Shown one piece after another: positions 6,165-8,579 of a stretch of DNA of 8,579 nucleotides. Numbering within the stretch: the first letter of the stretch is position 1; the number at the start of each line of letters is the position of its first letter. The notes under the pieces were generated by a model that did not search any database, had not been told where the DNA came from, and was given only the letters and a program-made list of their open reading frames with translations. The stretch is from positions 1-8,579 of the forward strand of contig JAAUSP010000317.1 of the NCBI GenBank assembly GCA_012032575.1, in the 5' to 3' direction. The DNA comes from Anaerolineales bacterium. GTDB lineage: Bacteria; Chloroflexota; Anaerolineae; 4572-78; J111. The translations under genes and the position numbers were made by a program.

Positions 6165-7317
6165 GCAGATTGCAGCGCTCCAGGGCCGCCGCCGCGTAAA
6201 AGCGGCCCAACTGCTCTTTGAAGATGATAGCCAGATAATTGGCCGTGCGCTCGGCGGGCAGGCCGGCGCTGTAGAGCTTTTGAAAGGTGGTCGAAAAGCC
6301 GCTGCCCATCCCGGCATAGCGGTATTTCAAGGCTCCCCGCCCGCCCGTATCGGCAAAGGCGGCGATGCGCGGGGCGTTGTTGCCCAGCACCGTTTCAATC
6401 TGCTCAAAGGCCGTCCGCTCCTGGCCGATGGGTCCCTGCGGGCCAATCTTAACCACATGGGCGGCCTGACGGTGGCCGTGCAGGTCCACACTCTCGCTGC
6501 CCAACACCACATTACCGGAGAAGCCGCCGTCCAGCACCCGCAGTTGCACCCGCCGGCAGTCGCGGAAGAGGTGGCGGATCAGGGCGTAATCCGTTTCCTC
6601 CAGCCCGCCGCCCCCACCTGTGGTCAGGCTGATTTCGGGCCAGTGGGCGTGGCTGGGCGCGGGCAGGGGTATATCCACCACGCTGCCGGCCAGGAATTGA
6701 GTAAACTCGCCAAGCGAGGGGAAGACGCTGACCCCCAGCAGCCGGCTCAACTGGCCCAGGGCCATAAAGTGATGCGCCCGCGACGAGCTGGCGGTCAGGG
6801 CCGAGCAGACGGCCAGGTGAAAGTGGGGGTAGCGGGTCCGCAAATCGTAAGCCAGAAAGGTAATCTTGGCCTCGGTCCAAACGCCCATCAGCCCGACCCG
6901 CAGCGCTTGCCCGGCAAACGGAGCCAGCACCTCGTCCAGCGGCGTGCCGACAAAGTCGTTCAACCCCGCCGAATTAATCACCGCCAGGGGCCGGGCCGGG
7001 CTGCTTTCGGCAAAGGCAAAGTGCGCCCCCTCGGTCTCCATGAGGCAGTGCGGCCCAAACTGGCGCAGATGTTCCGCCTGGAACGGGTCGGCCGGGTCGT
7101 GCCAGTCGCGGATATGAATGATCGCCAGCTCGCCGGGCGGCTGCTGGTAAGCCCACTGCATGGTCAGGGCGACCGGCCCTTCCGCCGGGGTTTCGCCCAG
7201 CAGCCGCCGGGCCTCCTCGAAGCCCACGTGCAAATGGTTGGGCAGCGGGTCGTACCGACCCAGGGGTTTGACAAAATCGTTCTGTAAGCATTGGGTCATC
7301 AGGATGGCTGGCGGCAT
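6094..7317 (-). CDS. Isochorismatase-fold pseudoenzyme plus kinase N-lobe, 5' part of the three-domain fusion
   Basis: The start ATG at 7317 is preceded by AAGGAG (complement of 7324-7329) at a good distance. Residues 1-210 have the isochorismatase/cysteine-hydrolase fold: QNDFV, IHIRDWHDPADPF, FGPHCLMETEGAHF, and the GVWTEAKITFLAYDLR helix. By eye the Asp of the usual D-x-QNDF motif is Cys10, the usual Lys aligns with Ser116, and the nucleophile Cys is Lys151, so it is probably not catalytic. From about residue 235 a kinase-like N-lobe begins: glycine loop DGGFSGNVV (263-271), Lys290 in VVKIGP, and Glu300. The frame loses sense after about residue 384 and stops at 6094; the kinase continues in the other frame. 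The alignment and the pseudoenzyme call are by eye. No signal peptide or membrane segment; cytoplasmic. Confidence 0.8.
   Translation of the reverse strand: MPPAILMTQCLQNDFVKPLGRYDPLPNHLHVGFEEARRLLGETPAEGPVALTMQWAYQQPPGELAIIHIRDWHDPADPFQAEHLRQFGPHCLMETEGAHFAFAESSPARPLAVINSAGLNDFVGTPLDEVLAPFAGQALRVGLMGVWTEAKITFLAYDLRTRYPHFHLAVCSALTASSSRAHHFMALGQLSRLLGVSVFPSLGEFTQFLAGSVVDIPLPAPSHAHWPEISLTTGGGGGLEETDYALIRHLFRDCRRVQLRVLDGGFSGNVVLGSESVDLHGHRQAAHVVKIGPQGPIGQERTAFEQIETVLGNNAPRIAAFADTGGRGALKYRYAGMGSGFSTTFQKLYSAGLPAERTANYLAIIFKEQLGRFYAAAALERCNLLGILRLQPQMGRQCARAGRKPAG
6158..6170 (-). other. Apparent frameshift inside the three-domain fusion gene
   Basis: On the minus strand the upstream frame is coherent through FYAAAALERCNLL and the downstream frame from EYYAFSPKWAANV. 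Between them the GG at 6161-6162 (CC on the given strand) looks like one G too many; removing it gives RCNLLEYYAFSPKW. Loss of two bases would also fit. The break is in the kinase domain between the N-lobe Lys and the HGD loop, which are useless apart, so one gene is the sensible reading. Confidence 0.8.
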
Positions 7318-7323
7318 GGTTTA

Positions 7324-7329
7324 CTCCTT
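7324..7329 (-). promoter_or_regulatory. Shine-Dalgarno AAGGAG of the three-domain fusion gene
   Basis: On the minus strand AAGGAG stands six bases before ATG 7317 and supports that start. Further upstream the gene runs into the MITE-like element at 7363-7464; I found no clear promoter on this strand. Confidence 0.7.
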
Positions 7330-7362
7330 TTCTACCTTTGTAAATAACAGGGGTTACGCGGT

Positions 7363-7464
7363 CATGTCATTTCGAGCGACGATAGGCGCGACGCGAAGCC
7401 TCCCTCTAAACTCCTCTTGCCAGACGAGGTATTAGGGATTTCTCCCTTCGGTCGAAATGACATG
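7363..7464. mobile_element. MITE-like element with 17-bp terminal inverted repeats
   Basis: The ends are CATGTCATTTCGAGCGA (7363-7379) and the reverse complement of CATGTCATTTCGACCGA (7448-7464), differing at one of 17 positions. The 102-bp interior has no gene. The frames through it give peptides of the FRPKGEIP...SLEGGFASRLSSLEMT type, which I recognise as a spurious translation of a very common non-coding bacterial repeat. Target-site duplication is not evident. It lies about 45 bases upstream of the fusion gene start and could affect its transcription. The naming as MITE is inference from the terminal repeats and size. Confidence 0.6.
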
Positions 7465-7469
7465 CTTGG

Positions 7470-7509
7470 GTTCACCCATCGCGGCGGTGGCGTGCTCAGG
7501 CTGGTGAAC
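7470..7509. repeat. Small inverted repeat GTTCACC/GGTGAAC
   Basis: GTTCACC at 7470-7476 and GGTGAAC at 7503-7509 are perfect inverted repeats separated by 26 GC-rich bases. They lie in the spacer between the MITE-like element and the double-hairpin repeat. Seven base pairs is short; chance cannot be excluded. Confidence 0.3.
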
Positions 7510-7525
7510 ATTTCTAAGAAAACAG

Positions 7526-7609
7526 CCCTCACCCTAACCCTCTCCCGGAGGGAGAGGGGACGCTTGGCTTGCTCCCCTCTCCCTTTGGGAGAGGGGCTGG
7601 GGGAGAGGG
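7526..7609. repeat. Double-hairpin palindromic repeat (CCCTCTCCC family)
   Basis: Two adjacent perfect hairpins are visible: CCCTCTCCC (7538-7546), loop GGA, GGGAGAGGG (7550-7558), and CCCCTCTCCC (7574-7583), loop TTT, GGGAGAGGGG (7587-7596). The whole element is itself an imperfect palindrome, beginning CCCTCACCCTAACCC and ending CTGGGGGAGAGGG. This is a widespread non-coding repeat in many GC-rich bacteria; frames through it give peptides such as TLTLSRRERG that are often misannotated as proteins. Its right edge runs in frame into the coiled-coil remnant at 7610. Confidence 0.7.
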
Positions 7610-7817
7610 CCGCTACTTCCTCCACGACCTGGCCCGCCTCTACGCCGCCGCCCACCTCGACCCTGCCGCCCGCGCCGAAGCCGAACGCCAACGCGCCGAA
7701 GCCGAACGCCAGCGTGCCGACAGTGCCGAGCACCGCGCCCACATCGAATACCAGCGGGCGGAACGACTGGCAACCATGTTGCGCGAACTGGGCATTGATG
7801 CAGATGCCACCGAATAA
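7610..7817 (+). pseudogene. C-terminal coiled-coil remnant, probably of a Uma2-type protein
   Basis: The frame from 7610 to TAA 7815-7817 encodes RYFLHDLARLYAAAHLD, then five heptads (RAEAERQ, RAEAERQ, RADSAEH, RAHIEYQ, RAERLAT) and the tail MLRELGIDADATE. A charged heptad coiled coil ending in LRxLGIDPD-like residues is typical of the C-terminus of Uma2-family putative endonucleases, common in cyanobacteria and Chloroflexota. The catalytic N-terminal domain is missing: immediately upstream is the double-hairpin repeat, and the frame closes at TAA 7515-7517. The nominal start TTG 7569 lies inside the repeat. Most likely a truncated gene fragment. The family call rests on the tail only and is moderate. 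Confidence 0.5.
7671..7775 (+). repeat. 21-bp tandem repeat encoding coiled-coil heptads
   Basis: Five units of 21 bp begin at 7671, 7692, 7713, 7734 and 7755. The first two differ at only one base (CGCGCCGAAGCCGAACGCCA then A or G); later ones are diverged. Each unit encodes one seven-residue turn starting with Arg, so expansion or loss of a unit keeps the coiled coil in register. Confidence 0.75.
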
Positions 7818-7850
7818 GGGACAATAGCCCCTCATTCAGTAGCGACGCGG

Positions 7851-7970
7851 GGCGTAGGGCAAAGCCCCAGAACCCATTTTTCTTCCTGATTTTTGCGGCA
7901 AAGGCGTAAAAATCAGGAAGAAAAAGAGTTTTTTGGATGACTGCGTCACCCAATCCCCCTGTTGTACAGG
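7851..7970. repeat. Long-stem palindromic repeat, copy 1
   Basis: An 18-bp perfect stem, TTTTTCTTCCTGATTTTT (7877-7894) and its exact complement (7908-7925), closes a 13-base loop. It is preceded by GCGTAG and AGCCCCAGAACCCA and followed by GAG, a T-rich stretch, and TTGTACAG (7962-7969). The same ordered landmarks recur in copy 2 about 120 bases downstream. There is no plausible gene. The A/T-rich ends of the stem could act as a bidirectional terminator for genes on either side. Confidence 0.65.
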
Positions 7971-7975
7971 TATTG

Positions 7976-8084
7976 GGAGCGTAGCCCCAGACCCAGGTTT
8001 TTCTTCTTCATTTTGCGAAGCCGAAAAATGAAGAAGAAAAAGAGATTTTTGTGGGGGGTTGGCACCCTCCCACACCTTGTACAG
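7976..8084. repeat. Long-stem palindromic repeat, copy 2 (diverged)
   Basis: A 17-bp perfect stem, TTTTTCTTCTTCATTTT (7998-8014) and its complement (8025-8041), with a 10-base loop. It shares with copy 1 the GCGTAG and AGCCCCAGA-CCCA lead-in, the GAAGAAAAAGAG right shoulder and the TTGTACAG end (8077-8084). The stem sequence differs from copy 1 in the middle, yet both arms have changed together so pairing stays perfect. Confidence 0.65.
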
Positions 8085-8106
8085 AAGCGGCAGCGTGCCG
8101 TATACC
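8077..8106 (+). promoter_or_regulatory. Weak candidate promoter of the epimerase gene
   Basis: TTGTAC (8077-8082) and TATACC (8101-8106) are 18 bases apart and match consensus at four positions each. They lie 33-62 bases before the start codon. The -35 would be the conserved end of the palindromic repeat, so the repeat could supply part of a promoter. Low-information match; may be chance. Confidence 0.25.
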
Positions 8107-8138
8107 CGCTCTTTCTTGATAGCAACAACGGAGAAAAC

Positions 8139-8579
8139 ATGCGCGTTCTGGTAACTGGACATCTCGGATATATAGGCTCACGACTCGTCCCCACCCTGCT
8201 TGAAGCCGGGCACGACGTTGTTGGCATAGACACCGGTTTTTTTAGCGACACCCTGCCCGGCACATCCCCCCTCCCAGCCATCGAATCGATCCAGAAGGAT
8301 GTCCGTGATATAATGCCATCGGATGTGCAGGGATTCGATGCAGTGGTTCATCTAGCCGCACTCTCGAATGACCCGCTCGGCGATATCCGCAAGCAGTGGA
8401 CATGCGACATCAATCACACCGCTTCGGTGCGCCTAGCGCAGTGGCAAAACAGGCTGGCGTTCAACGATTTTTGTTTGCATCATCATGTAGCATGTATGGC
8501 GCGTCTCCCAACACAGATATGCTCACAGAAACAGCCCCCCTTCGCCCGCTCACACCCTATGCACAATCAAAAGTACGCG
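8139..8579 (+). CDS. NAD-dependent epimerase/dehydratase, 5' part (frameshifted, cut by window end)
   Basis: ATG 8139 follows GGAG (8130-8133) at five bases. The N-terminus MRVLVTGHLGYIGSRL is a Rossmann GxxGxxG nucleotide-binding motif of the extended SDR family; GFDAVVHLAALSNDPLG carries the HLAA strand, then INHTASVRLAQ. After 8441 the frame must shift by one base to continue as VAKQAGVQRFLFASSCSMYG and later PLTPYAQSKVR, which holds the catalytic Tyr-x-x-x-Lys (YAQSK) and the Ser of SSCS. These enzymes modify nucleotide sugars, usually for polysaccharide or glycan synthesis; the substrate cannot be told from this half. The unshifted frame has no stop before the window end but is nonsense after about codon 101. 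The sequence appears less GC-rich than the genes to the left and follows a repeat cluster, so a different origin is possible. Confidence 0.88.
   Translation, partial: MRVLVTGHLGYIGSRLVPTLLEAGHDVVGIDTGFFSDTLPGTSPLPAIESIQKDVRDIMPSDVQGFDAVVHLAALSNDPLGDIRKQWTCDINHTASVRLAQWQNRLAFNDFCLHHHVACMARLPTQICSQKQPPFARSHPMHNQKYA
8439..8444 (+). other. Apparent frameshift inside the epimerase gene
   Basis: The start frame reads RLAQ to 8441 and the frame beginning at 8441 reads VAKQAGVQRF. A G appears to be missing: CAGTGGCA would be CAGGTGGCA, giving RLAQVAKQAGVQRFLFASSC, exactly the expected run of an SDR epimerase. Seen directly; whether it is a real mutation or an error needs reads. Confidence 0.88.

Noticed and set aside
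6280..7287. 335-codon open frame on the plus strand opposite the fusion gene
   Set aside because: It is the antisense shadow of a GC-rich coding region; its translation is Gly/Pro/Arg/Gln-rich with no recognisable domain, and the minus strand carries clear motifs.
7362..7835. Open frames of 157 (minus) and 136 (plus) codons over the repeat region
   Set aside because: They translate the MITE-like and CCCTCTCCC repeats (peptides such as LSPSPSPKGRGE and TLTLSRRERG), which are typical false proteins.
7836..8281. Minus-strand open frames of 108 and 111 codons
   Set aside because: They run across the two long-stem palindromic repeats and the antisense of the epimerase start; Phe/Lys-rich runs come from the hairpin arms.

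Overview
The window looks like a GC-rich bacterial chromosome or metagenomic contig. The style suggests Chloroflexota (Anaerolineae/Caldilineae-like): soluble kinases with many PAS domains, heptamer tandem arrays between genes, small palindromic repeats, and the tail of a probable Uma2-type protein. This lineage call is inference from gene and repeat style; there is no rRNA or marker gene in the window.

Layout. 1-123: short repeats and hairpins, then a strong Shine-Dalgarno. 124-1436 (+): secreted phytase-like/esterase-like beta-propeller protein. 1437-1668: intergenic region with an extended -10 promoter and a leader that can fold. 1669-4934 (+): soluble hybrid sensor histidine kinase (PAS-PAS-PAS-GAF-PAS-HisKA-HATPase-REC). 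4940-4994: inverted heptamer arrays between two convergent genes. 5004-7317 (-): an unusual three-part protein, made of an isochorismatase-fold domain that appears to have lost its catalytic residues, an aminoglycoside-phosphotransferase-like kinase domain with its key residues, and a dual-specificity-phosphatase-like domain with an intact C-X5-R loop. 7318-8138: about 820 bases without an intact gene, holding a 102-bp MITE-like element, a double-hairpin repeat, the coiled-coil tail of a broken gene, and two diverged copies of a long-stem palindromic repeat. 8139-8579 (+): start of an NAD-dependent epimerase/dehydratase that runs off the window.

Each of the four substantial genes is interrupted once by an apparent single-base indel, while the conserved domains continue without loss in the neighbouring frame. 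Three look like a missing base in a short G or A run; one looks like an extra base (or two missing). This pattern fits sequencing or assembly error better than four independent gene deaths, so the split halves are annotated here as parts of single genes of about 437, 1088 and 770 residues, plus the partial epimerase.

The genes do not form one evident pathway. The phytase-like gene and the kinase lie on the same strand, but the kinase seems to have its own promoter. The most interesting item is the pseudo-hydrolase/kinase/phosphatase fusion: opposing phosphate-transfer activities in one polypeptide behind a probable ligand-binding, non-catalytic domain.
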